Shown here: piece by piece, positions 1-13,500 of the stretch
Position numbering within the stretch: position 1 is the first letter of the stretch
Layout: every line of letters begins with the position of its first letter
Source of the DNA: Carya illinoinensis
Taxonomy: Eukaryota > Streptophyta > Magnoliopsida > Fagales > Juglandaceae
Assembly (NCBI RefSeq): GCF_018687715.1
Contig: NC_056766.1
Span: 11,645,501 to 11,709,500, forward strand
DNA length: 64,000 bases
Direction: 5' to 3'
Made by a program: the position numbers and the translations under genes
Notes under the pieces: generated by a model
The model's input: only the letters and a program-made list of their open reading frames with translations
Database searches by the model: none
Told to the model about the DNA's origin: nothing

Positions 1-336
1 GTGTGGAGTTCTATGCGCCAGAAAGTGCTCATAAGTGCATCCAGCTTGCACCATGCCACTATGCCCTCCTGGGTATAGCCAAGGCCCTTCCTAATGTGGC
101 CAAGGACCTCCTGGTTGTGGCCAAAGCCCTCCTTGTTGTGGACAAGGCCATCCTTGTTGTGGCCAGGGACCCCCTTGTTGTGGCCAAGGTCCTCCTTGTT
201 GTGGCCAAGGCCCTGACTGCTATGGCCTAAAATTCTGCTGCATGAACTCCGTCATCTGCCGTATTGCTTGGGCTATGGAGTCATCTCTCGATGTATCGTC
301 CCGTGGCTCCTGAGTAGATTTCCTTGGTCTAACCAT
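1..336 (-). pseudogene. gag N-terminus with Pro/Gln-rich heptad repeat
   Basis: The frame starts with a Met at 336 (minus) and a basic/acidic head, followed by a stretch containing FMQQNFRP. After it come repeated 21-bp units (about 222 down to 75) that translate to a Gly-Pro-Trp-Pro-Gln-Gln-Gly type heptad. The frame then enters a segment ending in TYEHFLAHRTP, which resembles the conserved start of plant Gypsy gag domains. Two in-frame TAG stops interrupt it, one directly after FRP and one in the last repeat units, so this copy looks dead. The rest of gag is outside the window. Confidence 0.6.
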
Positions 337-624
337 TTTTCCTGCCACAACACAACCTTTGACCCCCTTTAAGAAAACAAATAAAACCAACATAAAACCA
401 AAAACCAAAACCAACACCACATAGCAAGAAACAAAAGAAACCAGCATGCAATAACATAACTAAATAAATAAAAACAAGCAAACAAGTTCAAACAATTAAA
501 ACAAATAAAACAAATCAAATAGCAACTTTACTTAACATAATTTTTAAAACACAACCTTAAAAATATTCTGGTACACCTACGGGACATGTGGTTTTACCCA
601 GAGCCAAACCACTCTGATACCACC

Positions 625-2570
625 TGTGACGCTCCCAAATCCCCACGCACGGATATGGGAAAATCGAGACGTCCGGATGATGACATCACGGGTCACCACC
701 CTATCGACGAGTGTCAAGTGTGTGTATAAGCAACAAATGTGCACGAGAAACACGCAGCGAATAGCAAAGTCAACAACTAAGTACCAAAATTTTTCTTAAT
801 TTAATACAAAACTATTCAAAACATACATGATAAAATATTACAAAACATAAATATTATTTTTAAATCAAACTACGGTACCAAAAATGGTGCCGCAGGTAAG
901 TAAAATCCAAACACCACTAGATAAAAACATATAAAACTCAAATAATATGCATGAAAGGATGTCAATGCTCAAAACCCATAAAATCATATTTTTCCACACA
1001 CGCCAAAAATCTCATTTCACCCAAAAACATAACCTTTCCAAATATCACGCCAAAAGTCACATTTGGCCCATATCAAACTCAAACCATTAACCAATTAATC
1101 CGTATGCACTATGACCTCCCCTAGGGGTCATCCGCACACCCTGGCTCCTATGCCACACCGCAAGTAACGACCACGCATGTGACACCTAAACGAGCAATGC
1201 CCAGTTCCGCGCCCCGCGCATTCATAGCCAAGCATCGTCTAGCCCTCCCCAGCGAAGGGCCACGGAGTTGGTGCGTAGAGCGATGCCCAGTTCCGCGCCC
1301 GGCGCGTTGGTAGCCAAGCATCCCCTAGCCCCTGCTCCCGTCGTCGCCTAGCGACAACTCAGGGGACGTCACTCAGTATATTACGCTCTCGAGTGACCAG
1401 AGGAGCTCCACCGGGATAATAACCCATCCCAGCTTGGGCTCGTGAGACACACACTCCCAAAATCTATTTACGCCAATAAAACGGAATTTTCTCAATTTAA
1501 TTAAAATGCACATGTATGCAATATGCAACACACACCTCATGGCACAAATAACCAAGCAATCACAAACAACCAAAACCAAACACTCCGTCCTCAAACCATC
1601 CGACCCCCGAACTCCTCGGACTCAGTCCGGAATCAACCAACCAACAGATAAATATTTATTGTAAGAGTAAAATACATTTAAATCTAAAAGTAGAGTTTAA
1701 AAAATACTTACAGCGCTATATGGTATTTTTTGAAAGCTCGCGGCGTTGCAAACAGCGGAAGAAAAGTAACGTAACAGTGAAATTTCACTGTGGTCGTGGG
1801 TTGTAAAATATCGACTTTTGAACGGGGACAAACCAAAGCTCGGGATTGATAGGAAATGGTCTAAGGATGTTTATGAAGCTAGTGGAAGTGGAGTTTGGTC
1901 GTGGGTGGCGGCGAAAACGGCGAAGGAAGGCCAAAATACCCAAATCGGAAAGCTAGCTCGTGGGGACTGTTCTGGCGATGGATTGAGCCCGGAAATGGAT
2001 GGGTTAGGACGGCAAGGAGTCGGTGATGAAGTGGTGAAGAGGTGGTGGCCGGAGGTGGAGCGACGGCAGCAAATCGAAGCTAAAACTGTGCGGCTTGATG
2101 ATGGTTTTCCGGCTAAACGGCGACACGGTTGGGGATGAAAGTTGGTGGGTTGATTCACCGGAGGGAGGGGAAGAGATTGGTGGTGGTGGTGTACTGCACG
2201 GTGGCCGGCGGCGGTGGGTCTAGGCGGTTGGACGGAACACGTGAGGGAGAGGAGAGAGAGTGTCGCGCGAGAGAGAACCGGGGAGGAAGAAAAAAAAGAA
2301 AGAAACAGAAGAAAACGAGAAAGAAGAAAAAAGAAAAGAGAAAAAGAAAAGATGAGGGAAAAGAAATGAGGTCGAGTCCTCACTCCAGAAACCAAAACAG
2401 GTCCGCCGAAAACGATATTAAAAACCGTAAAACGACTAAATAAATAAAACACAACATTAAATAAATTAAAAATCAATTTAAAACGCAATAATTTAAAATA
2501 AATAAACCAATATATTAATTAAATTAAAAACAACCCTTCAGTGAAAATACATGTAAAAGCCCCCATCACA
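625..2570 (-). repeat. 5' LTR of the Gypsy-type element (1946 bp)
   Basis: Terminal TGTGA...TCACA boundaries, with the primer-binding site immediately beyond 625. It contains a GC-richer block (about 1180-1420), a long purine-rich tract (about 2280-2370) and AT-rich ends. Long open frames across the purine tract are composition artefacts. The right flank after 2570 is AAAGC; its partner lies outside the window, so the target duplication cannot be checked. Confidence 0.82.
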
Positions 2571-3491
2571 AAAGCAGTACATACAGATAGATCGAAGACG
2601 AAAAACTCCATTGCATGCTGATAAAATCCTGTAATGAAGGGTCGGACGTCACCCATGCATGGCGGCCAAGGATAATCTGGGGGAATCAGTATGTCATGAC
2701 AGACTTTCCTGGAAAAAATGGTTCATGTCTAGCATGATCAGGTTGCGCGTCCAAGATGGAAATCTACTATTCTGATCAGACCTTTAGGCGCCGCTGGATA
2801 AAAATACTAATATATGCAGTTTGCTGCTGAATTGATCTAGACATGATGTTGAATTAATTATATATTAATTTTCCGCTAAATAGAAGCAAGGACAACGTAC
2901 TAAACATGTTTCTTCGTACGTAGTTGGCGCCTCCATGCAGCACAAACCTTAATTGTGACCGGATTAGGATATTGATCGATCCTTAACTAAAAGCTAACGT
3001 ACGTGTCTGCCATCCAAAATCTATAAATCTTAATTTCTTCGTCCAAATTTACGTACAAGCTAATTAGGTTGATTAATAAGCTCAAATTAATTCACTTCCT
3101 GCAGTGATATTGTTGATTAATGAATTAAGCACATGATGCACGAGTAATATATAATATATATCCCACGGGAGAAAAATCTTACATTCTAGCTGTTATAGTC
3201 TAAGAGAATGTTTGAACTATAATGGAAAGTTTCAACGCAAGAGTACTATTATGAACCTTATGAACATATACAAGTGGGAAAAGATAAGAACATTTGAAAT
3301 TTTGAAGATGGTCAAGTCCAGATCACCCAAGGCTATTCTATTTTATTATATATAACTAGGAGTCTGTCGATGGATCAAATGCCAGAAAAGAAACTTAAGC
3401 TTTCTTCGATCTTCCTTATAACAACCACCACCATGGCAGTCTTTTCTTCTAATCTTACGACCACCACTTGCATACCCTTTTCATATTTTCC
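2571..3491. other. Upstream region of patatin-like copy A
   Basis: This AT-rich stretch lies between the Gypsy LTR and the first patatin exon. No coding segment was recognised. The only recognisable signal is a TATA-like box near 3346-3354, listed separately. Confidence 0.5.
3346..3354 (+). promoter_or_regulatory. TATA box, patatin-like copy A
   Basis: TATATATAA lies about 140 bp before the ATG at 3492. Copy B has a TATA box at a matching distance, which suggests that the core promoters were duplicated with the genes. Confidence 0.5.
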
Positions 3492-5101
3492 ATGGAAAAA
3501 ACAACGACGACTCAGGCTCAGCACCCAACATGCAGGAACTTGAACACAATTCTAAGCATTGATGGGGGTGGTATCAGGGGGATCATCCCTGCTACCATAC
3601 TTGCTATCCTTGAATCACAACTTCAGGTATACGTGTTGTAGTAGTCGATCGGTTAATTTGCAGCAACGTTTTAGGTCTTAATTATATACAGAAAGGCATG
3701 GCTTTCAAGATATTATTGCACATGAATCCGCTATGGTTCTAGCATAATGAAACTCTATCATATGAACTTATAAAATTAAACATGATATATTTATGAAAAT
3801 AATGCAAAGTCAATGTCATACATGCATATTTACATACATATATATGTGTGTATATATATATATATATAAGTTTTTCATTATCGTCATATTAATGTCATGA
3901 CCACATGATACAAATTAAGAAGTTTTTGGTATAAATATGTCGTAGGAGTTGGATGGAAAGGAAGCTAGACTTGCAGACTACTTTGACGTGATTGCAGGAA
4001 CAAGCACAGGGGGTCTTGTTACCGCGATGTTAGCTACTCCAAATGAAAATAATCGACCACTGTTTGATGCTAAGGATATCAAGCCCTTCTATCCCGAGCA
4101 TGGTCCTCGAATTTTTCCACAGAACAGGAAGTGCTACATACTCATGATATTTTCTTTTTTTAAGAACAATTAAGTAAAGTGATTTCATACAATTACCCTC
4201 TCTCTTAAGAGAGGAGAATACCTTTTTACAAGTAAAATCTTGATATGGATTTGATGAAGAAATCCCAAAACCAAGCTTGTATAAAAGCTATAAACTAAGA
4301 TTGAACTTCTAACAACTTAAAAATGAAACATAAGAAGATCATTGTCATAAAGCTGGGCAATCGCACCTTATCTAGATTAAAGCTACCAATTAGCTACTTC
4401 CAAAGTTGAGATAAGCTTTAAAAGTAAGTATTGTGCTCAGCTGCTGAAGTATGTACATGTGAAATCATCATTTGTCTCAAAAGTTTAATTAAGCAAGTGG
4501 GAAGAATTAGTTTTTTATTATATATATCATCTTCTTAACACTCATCCTTACGTGTGAATCAAAATATCTTTCAATGAGTGACCCAACATGTGAAATATTT
4601 AAGTAAATAAGATAAAGTGTAAAGTTAGAGTTCGAACTTAAAGGACATATACTCTAATACCATGTGAAATCACTACTTATTACAAAAGTATAAGCTAATT
4701 GGAAGATGTGGAATTTTATTATGTATATCATATTCTTAATAGGATGTTCTAATACTCCTCCTAGCTATTTTGACAACTCCCTCCCTCCTTGACGTACACA
4801 AAAGCAACTCTATATATAATATTTTGTGCATATGATAGTACTATTTCTGAAAACTCTCGATATTTAAATATTAATTAATGAGTATGCATGCATGTGCTGG
4901 TTTTGATTACAGTGGCTTATTTGGAGCAATAGGAAAAATGTTCAGATCTCTTATAGGACCAAAGTATGATGGGAAATACCTTCATGGGGTTCTAAGGGAG
5001 AAATTAGGGGAAACTCGGCTAGACGACACATTGACCAATGTTGTTATACCAACGTTTGATATCAAGCACCTACAGCCAACCATTTTCTCATCATATGAGG
5101 T

Positions 5102-5138
<37 letters not shown>

Positions 5139-6646
5139 CTCTCTCAACCCAGATGTCAGTTTCCTTTCATGTAGAAATTGACCAAATGATAATTTGAATT
5201 TGAAAATTCGTGGTACTTGGACACAAAGAAAGTGACATGGAAACATTAACATTATTAGTTTCAATATTCAAGCTATAATATTAAATTATAAGTTATTTAC
5301 GTTGAACATTAAATTCTTAGGATCTCAACAAATTAAAAAGAATTATTTTATTCATGATGCCTGCACTACTTTGACAATACATTACTTTAAATATTATTTA
5401 TTAATATGTTAAATGTCGGGGAAACGAGCTATTCTTCACATATTGATGATCTAAGTTCATGCACACAGGCAAAAAATGACTCTTGTTTGAATGCTCAATT
5501 GTCCGACATATGCATCAGTACATCAGCAACTCCAACTTATCTTCCTGCTTACCACTTCAACCACCAAACCGGTGCTGGAAATTTTAGTCACTTCAATCTT
5601 ATAGATGGCGGTGTTGTTGCAAACAATCCGGTATAATATATAATAATCTTTCATGTGCATTTTTATTTACCTTAAAAGCTCCAAAATTTAAGTTGATGAT
5701 CTTGATGTTTCTTTATGTGTGTTCTGGGAACCATGGTCAACCAGGCTGTTGTTGCCATAAACCAAGTGACCAAACAGATCTTCAATGCAAATCCTGACTT
5801 CTTTCCAATAAAGTCCACAGACTACGGTTGTTTTCCGGTGATCTCAATAGGAACAGGCTCAGGAAAGATAGAGAAAAGATACAATGCTAAAATGGCGGCC
5901 AAATGGGGCGTTCTGAATTGGTTAATTCATTGAGGTTCAATTCCATTAGTGGATTTGTTTACTCAAGCAAGTGCAGATGTGGTTGATTTGCATCTAGCTG
6001 TGGTTTTCCAAGCCCTTCATTCAGAAGAGAATTACCCTAGAATTCAAGTATAAAATTTCTTCTGATTCAGGGTTTGATATCTTGCAAGGGGATTAAGATT
6101 TCAAGTTATTAATTATTTTTTTTTATAAAATACTTGTTTAGGATGACACCTTGACTGGGACAACGGCTTCAATTGATAACTCTATGAAAGAGAACTTAAA
6201 CAAACTTGTAGAGATAGGGGAGAAACTGTTAAAAAAGCCAGTATCAAGGGTGAATTTGCAAACAGGTTTTTCAGAACCAGTCAAAAACTATGGCACAAAT
6301 GAGGAGGCTTTGAGAATGTATGGTGAAACCTACTTGAATATGCACTCATACATGCACTTATCATTAATGAGTTAAAATATTGTGTTTGTGATCATAATAT
6401 TTTGAAACTAATAGTACATAAAACTCTTCTTACAGGTTAGCAAAAAAACTTTCACAAGAAAGAAAGTGTCGAAAGGGAAAACTTGCATACAAGGAGAACC
6501 TGACAGTTGAAGGTGGCACTCGTCTTGCCTCCAATCTGAATGTGAAGTCAAAGCTTTCATTCTTCAAATTTCTTGTAACAAGCCGTAGTCTAAGTTCTTT
6601 TATTTGTAATTCAGCTTATTCTTTTCATTCTTTAATTTTCTTGTAA
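3492..6646 (+). pseudogene. Patatin-like lipid acyl hydrolase, copy A, truncated by an internal stop
   Basis: Same seven-exon structure as copy B at 16229-18121. Exons are 3492-3626, 3946-4127 (or 4130), 4913-5099, 5469-5630, 5745-6047, 6142-6317 and 6436-6646. Exon 1 carries the oxyanion-hole motif DGGGIRG, exon 2 the nucleophile-elbow motif GTSTGG, and exon 4 the catalytic-Asp motif DGG. Two lesions are visible. TGA at 5931-5933 in exon 5 replaces a Gly codon of copy B and stops the protein at about residue 284 of 400. The exon 2 donor, AG|GT in copy B, reads AG|GA here; a GT three bases later (4131) could rescue splicing in frame. The frame stays open after the stop, and exon 7 extends about 50 codons beyond the copy B end. 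The truncated product would keep both catalytic residues, so residual function is possible, but decay is more likely. TA microsatellites sit in intron 3 and downstream of the gene. Confidence 0.85.
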
Positions 6647-6805
6647 TGTGTGAATCCATGTAAGGAATTCCAATGTTCGTTGATTGTTTAAAGCTAGAAC
6701 AAACAAAAGTTGTCATCATAAATTTGTATTAATGCCTATTTAATGTAAAAATTATGGCTCATGTTATATGTGATTGAAAATTTTATATTGAAATAATGCG
6801 TTACA

Positions 6806-6860
<55 letters not shown>

Positions 6861-7127
6861 CAAATAAAGGTTAATTTGCCATAGTTCCTTGGAAATTAAT
6901 GTTTGTAAAATCTGAACCATTTAAGTTAATTAGATCTAAATTTTAATTATACTTTATAAAATAGCTTAGGGATTTTCAAAGGATTTATATCCTTTCGGAA
7001 AAGCCTCAATTAGGGGTGGAAACCAACCCCAATGTGTTGCTCGTTGTGCTGGTTGGCTCCAAGGGCAACCTCTATGCATGAACAGTACAATCCAATAGAT
7101 TATATTGGGATGTGAAAAAAGCCCATT
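6647..7127. other. 3' flank of patatin-like copy A with (TA)n microsatellite
   Basis: AT-rich sequence with a (TA)n tract at about 6808-6857. Nothing coding was recognised. The last three bases (ATT, 7125-7127) form the left target duplication of the adjacent CACTA element. Confidence 0.5.
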
Positions 7128-7976
7128 CACTACAAGAAAACATAGCTATTACAGCGATATTATTTTCGCCACAATAGAAATAGCTGCAATACTGACGTTA
7201 TTGCAACGACTTTGTATTCGTTGGGGACATTTAATAGCAACTTCTGCTCTTTTGATTTTACAGGTTGTATGATGGGTTTTACAGCGAGTTTTTTTCCTAC
7301 TACGTCGAAACTACACGCCGTAATTAAAATCATCTTTTTACGTCGTTAAATATAGATGGTAATTTGTGTTTTAATGGCAGATATCCAACTCGGCGCCCTA
7401 CCGCACCAACATAATTCCTTATTCATGCCCTCGAAAGCCAAAACACAAAAAAATTATTCCTCTTCCCTTTTTGACGAAATCACAACACTCACACAAAAAT
7501 CCCCCTTTATCTCCATCTTCCCTTCTCTATATGATTTTCACAATCGACCCAGAACCATCTCCCTAGTTGTGCCTCCAGTTATGCCTCTGCATGTGTAGAT
7601 TTGACTTCTAGCGCCACGAATACAGTGGATTGAACCTTCGGCTAATCGCCCTTCGATTCCTCGCCTCATCCACTGAATTGACTGATTCTCTTCAACTTCG
7701 TCGGTGTCTAGTGGGCAGCCCATACAATGTATGGTGTATATCTGCAATATTTTCATTGCAAGGCTTAACTTTTTCAAACCTGAAGGTAACTCTATTTGAA
7801 CGTTGGATTTAAAGTTCACTCTTTTAGTTCGAGCTTATTGCATTGCATTGCCATATATATGGGTACCTCCATGTTTAACTGCTTAATAAAATATGTAGTA
7901 TTGAAATCCCTCAAATTGTAGAAACTTTGATCATTTCTTATTTCATATTTTCTTCTATTGTTGTTTTATAAAAGCC

Positions 7977-8118
7977 ATGAACGCGGCTATGCTGAGGAGG
8001 ACTAGGAAGACTCTTCCTGAAGACTTGATACTAGAAATACTCTTGCGTTTGCTTGTCAAATAATCTTGTGCTTCGTTTCTATAAGAAGATTTCACATCTT
8101 TAATTAATCATTTCTTCT
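7977..8118 (+). pseudogene. Captured F-box domain fragment inside the CACTA element
   Basis: From an ATG at 7977 the frame encodes a short leader, then RKTLPEDLILEILLRLLVK, which matches the conserved N-terminal half of a plant F-box (usual core LPEDLxxEILxRLPVKSLLRF). A TAA follows the VK. After a one-base shift the sequence still resembles the second half of the domain (LVLRFYKKISHL). F-box proteins are the substrate-recognition subunits of SCF ubiquitin ligases; this fragment lacks everything after the domain. Its position inside a bounded CACTA element suggests gene capture. Confidence 0.6.
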
Positions 8119-8465
8119 AGAGGTTCCAGAGTTTTCGTTCTATTTCTCCTCTCCCACTTACTTTATGTTTGGTTGCTAAGAAAAATTAAAGACCTCTCTT
8201 TTTATATCGTCTGCTCTTCGAATTCCTGGCTGATGAAGATCTGAACCACCTTTGAATTCTATACACTAAGCTATACCGGACCACAAAATGTAAGGTAAAT
8301 GGGTAGTACTGCATTTAGTGGTAAAGAGTTTCCTTTTTTTTTTTAAAAAAATTTATTTTGTATTCTCAAGTCAAGATATTTGCTTATATTGATTAGAAAC
8401 TTTATGTACTGGAGTTTTGTGGTCAAAATACTACGATTCCTGAAGGCGGCAACAAGGTTTGCTTT

Positions 8466-8991
8466 AATATATATATATATATAGATATCGGATACCGGGT
8501 TTAAAATTCGGTACCGGATCGGATTTATCCGAGTTTTTCTATATAGATATCGGCTCGAATTTGTTCAAAGCTGAAACTTGTAACCATAACCGGGTTATCA
8601 AGATTTCCTGACCGGGCTGGGAGATCATGATGATGATCGAAATGCAACACATGCATGCACTAATATATTAATAGCTACTTGTAAAAATGCACGATATTGC
8701 ACTATGACTAAGCTAATTATTTTATACCATAATTAATAGAATTAATAGTACTATTTTGATTTATAAGAATATTAATAAATTCAATAACCTTTTATATATG
8801 CCTTATTATATTATACTCTGTTCTTCGATCTGTTTCAATTAATCTTAGTGATGATGAGAACTTTATTACTTCGAATTTCAAAGGCTGGCTTGGCGCTAAA
8901 AATTTATAAAGACAATAGAATATATATAGGAGATAGAATTAAGTGTTGTTATTCGATTATGACCATCTTTTTAAGTATAATTCTCACATGT

Positions 8992-9031
<40 letters not shown>

Positions 9032-10522
9032 ATTTGAAGTACTTGTTAAAATGGCCCTAGCTCTTGACCATAGCAATCCCACTTGTTATCCCTTTGGAAT
9101 CTCTGTTTTAGTGCTACCATTCTCTCTTCTTATTATTTTTTTTTCCTACTGTTTGTTGGCAATTGGACAAAATTCCATTAGTACTTGTCACCATTGCGAT
9201 TTTGCACTATTAGCAACGACGTAAGGATATGGGATACTATATATATACACCTTAAAAACAGCCTTGCATTATGGTTAATGCATGACCCCCGTGGAACATT
9301 ATTCCCCACTATGATCGATCATTGTTAGAAAATGGAATACTTTTTCTACGCGTTTTGGTGCATTGTGGTTTCAATGATTGCATGCCTTGAGGTTACAAGC
9401 TGCTTTATGACTTACTCTACTATATATACTTACATTGTGGTATACCATTGGCGTTTGTTTAGGTTATATTTTGCTTAGGAAAAGGTGAAGAGTGAAGGAT
9501 AAAACCACCGATTAGCACAATAGTAACGATTTGATTTTGATGATACAACATTTTTGTTGACGCTTATCCTAAAAGATATGGATTAAGGTGCATTATAGTG
9601 TGCATGAAGAATTAATGCATTATCAACATGAGGAAGCGTTTACTTTCTAGTGCGAATCGTATATATTTGATAAGTTGTTAATGCACCTAACTATCTTTAT
9701 TAATTATATATCCATAGCAATGAGGGCTAATATAAATCTGAAATAAGTGGAAATTATTGCCTCTCCTTTAGAGCTCTAGTTTTATGATTGCTAGCACTGC
9801 ATATAACTATTTCTTTTAATAGTCAACAAATCAAATATGATTGTGGCTTCTTGAAAACTATGGATTTTTGGCCTAGTGTAGTACGACCATAACTTAATTA
9901 TTTTTTTTCCTCCTTGCAATGATTATATACACACCATGACCTTTTGAAACACATGTTATAGCTGTGGGGGCACATATGTCCTGAATGTATTTCTCTTGTT
10001 GGAGGACTAAAGAAATCCTACCAGAAATGACATTTTATCACAGCTGGCTGTCACATTTTATATACTCATCCTAGGAACTGTCAAATTTATGTAATATTTG
10101 TGACATGAATTTGGGCATATGGTCTCCATGGCAACATGTTTGAAAGCTTGGATGAAGATTCTATTTGGTGGAAGGAGGTTTGCTAATTCGTACTTTTTTA
10201 TTAAGTTGCTGGATAAGCCCTGCTCCTTTGATATGTGTGGAATATGAAATTTTTGAAAACTTCAAGTAAGAACTTGTGTGATCTGGTTTCCTTATTGTAG
10301 AGGTTGGAGATGTGCAGTAAGCCTTCAATCGTTCAGCTATTTAAAAGGTTCACCTATTCCAATTTGCTAGGCTTGGATGTTAATTTGAAAAATTGGAAGT
10401 ATGCTCTCACGTTGTTGAAATTGCTTGTTGACGTGTTCATACTTGCTAGTGATTTAAGAAAGCTAAAAGTAAATAAGAAAGAAAGAATAATATAGAGAGA
10501 ACTAATATAGAGGGGGAGAGAG

Positions 10523-10557
<35 letters not shown>

Positions 10558-13500
10558 TTCTTTCTTTTTGCTGATTTGCTAGTTGGCATGATAATTCTTA
10601 AGCATCCCAATTTTTATTGTCCATTGCATTCTTATATTGCATAAGTAGATTAGATTAGAGGTACAAATGAGGTAACCTAATTGGGAGCGTTGGTCCCTTG
10701 CAATTTTGATGATTGGAATGATCAGAGACAGCATTATAGTTGGATAGTGGGTGGGTCAGTGATGTGCCATTTAAGGCTCCTGTTTGTGAAATTGAATTTT
10801 GAAAAGAGGTAGTTTTGTGGTTTTTGATTAAAAACTAGATTGATTAATGAGTTTGACTTACTTGATCTATGGTTCAATTATTAATTTCTCCTTCCATTCT
10901 AAGCCAAGTGGATTAATGGAATGCTAAACCTTTTAATAGTTGTAATTTGTTTTGCACTAGGGATCTTGATCATTGATTACAAGAATGTGGGTCCATCTTG
11001 CAACCTTTGCATTACCATCAAAGCTTCATCTTTTAATGCTAGAATTGAGCCTTTATACTTTTGGTTTCATCAGTTGTCTCCTACTTGCAATTTTTCACTA
11101 TTAAAACAAGTTCTAATTATTTCCTTCAAATGGACCTGTATAAATATATATATATATATTTTAACGGGTGGTGATATGCAAATTTCTTAGTTAGCATTTA
11201 CATTGGTGTACTAGGCGTTGTGTGCTTGTAGGGAACTGGTTTTGTTTGTTACTTTTCACACATATTAGCAGAATGTCTATTACCAATGGGAAGCTCCAAT
11301 TTTATAATTTGTTTGGTTGCCTTTCTAGGTAGGACAGGAAGAGTATTGTTCAAATTATATATAATGAGCATTCCTAACATCACTTTTCTGAGCTATATTA
11401 CTATGCCTTCTATGGTACATTTTCTTGATAACCAAAATTGTGAAGTCCCTTTTGGTTTTGTACTTTTACATATCCTTATCTATGATTGATTGTGTTTTCA
11501 AGTTGGGGACTTTTATGAAGCCATTGGAATAGATGCTTGTATTCTTGTAGAATAAGCAAGCTTAAAACCTTTTGGTGGCCTGCGTTCAGATAGTGTTCCA
11601 AGAGCTGGTTGCCCTGTGATAGTATTATATTTTCTTTCCAGCATTATTTACTTGGCTTTCTTATGTCAATTACTATTATCCATTTAGGGGGCTGTGCAAG
11701 CTATTTGTCTTCTTTGTTGCTACATCTTAGTCAACAGAATTATTTTTTGTGTTTCTCTTTTTGTTTGGTTGATTAGTTGCTTGGTGCTTTCTCATTCTCA
11801 GCAATGTGATGTTCAATGGGTTGCTTTTCCGCTTGGTTATTGTTTAGACAATTTCAGGGGTGTTGAATGCAATTTCATAACATATTTATTTTCTTTGCAT
11901 ATATACACATATGCACTACAAGAGTCAAAGAAATTAACCAGTTTATGGAAAATTTGTCTATAGATTTATACAAGATGATTGCTACTTAAAACTTAAATAG
12001 TCATTTGTTTTGCTACATACCTTATGCATTATTTCTTGAATTAGTAAAGTAATGTATTGAAACTATAAATATCTCAACCCATTAACTCACACCAACATTG
12101 AAAACAAAGTCAACATATTAATCTAAAAGTAGCTAAACTAGGAAAATGTTAAGATTCAATTAATATTTGATTTAACTAATGCACCATAAACTCAGATGTA
12201 CTGCAGAATGTTTCAAGAAAAATAAAGGGGAGAGGGAAGAGAAAGTATTCATCACAAGTTTAAGACAAATTAAATCTGATACGCCCAAGTTGAATTTATT
12301 GTCTACTTTGAATAAAGAGTTACTCAGCTCAATTCAATCCTAAGGACTAGTACCATATTTAATTATAATCTTATATATATATATATATATATATATTGGT
12401 GATTATACGATTTTTTGTTGGGTATGTGCTATTTCTATTTTGATGTTTCCAAGCTCTTCTACATTCTCATCTTTTTCATTTTCTTCCATTTTTTATTCCA
12501 CACTATATGTTTTAAGTAGTAACTTTCATTCTCATGGTTTTGAGTAATGGTTTGTTATTATAGGATGTCATGACTTCATCAGATCCTTTCATGAATTTTG
12601 CACAATATACTAGATCAAGTACTCCTCATTTTGCTAACCATCAGTTACTCATCCAAAGAACTTGATGTGGAAGGTATAGTGTGGTTTAACCTTTGTCCTT
12701 GGTTCTATTTGTAACTTAGTTTTGTACTCTATTGATTTACATATTTTCCTAGAACTTCTCTTAACACATTTTAGAATTAGAGGGAGACGACATAGAATCT
12801 CATGAAAACATGATAAACTGGTCCAATTTCCAATAGCCTCAAGACACACTATTAGTCACTAAAAAGAACTTCTCTAAACACATTCTGTTACTGAGTTTGC
12901 CTTTATTTATTTTTTAAGTAAGAAGATTTTATTAATAAGTGCAATGGTACAACCCCTATGCACAAGTAGTATACGTGAGAGACACCTACCTAGAGTACTC
13001 ATTACCATGGAGTAACTATCTACTCTTATCAAGGACTATTTTCATGGATATACAACGTGCGCTACCTCATACCTATACTTTCCTTGGTTTTCTTTCCTTA
13101 CATGAAAATTTGGTATTCTACTAGCAAACAAGGCTCTGAGAAGAAAAAGGATTGCCATTTATCTTGTACTACAATTTATCTATGTGAGAAATTGGTGAAA
13201 TCCATTTGTAGTTGTTACTTTTGGGATATTTTCACAAAAAATAGAATTATAATTGTTACCTTCAGATCTTCACAGTTTTACAATGAAGATTGTTTATATA
13301 TGCGCAAAAGCTGAACATATATGTACAGTGAAGATCTTCAGTCTTGCTTAGACACTAAGCATATCTAGGCATGCATTAGCATCATATACATTTATAATAT
13401 TAAGCTCTCAAATAATGGCAAAGACCTATTGAAGATACTCATGACTGGAAAAAGTTTTGTTAAGTATTGGTTTTGTTCTTTTGTTATTTGTAAGCAGGGA

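Larger units (their letters stand above)
1..2570 (-). mobile_element. Ty3/Gypsy-type LTR retrotransposon, 5' part (LTR, PBS, start of gag)
   Basis: The element reads on the minus strand and runs off the left edge. Its 5' LTR is 625-2570, bounded by TGTGA and TCACA. Just inside the LTR, at 612-622, the minus strand reads TGGTATCAGAG, the usual plant primer-binding site for initiator tRNA-Met, two bases from the LTR end. A gag-like reading frame starts at 336 on the minus strand. The LTR is the same family as the solo LTR at 29589-31785 and the fragment at 49515-50645. The assignment to Gypsy rather than Copia rests on the gag style and is an inference, because pol lies outside the window. Confidence 0.8.

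Noticed and set aside
1871..2488. Long minus-strand open frame (205 codons), and similar ones at 31241-31702 and 50074-50325
   Set aside because: They lie across the purine-rich tract of the Gypsy LTR family. Translation is low-complexity (Phe/Leu/Ser or Lys/Arg/Glu rich) and appears in several frames at once.
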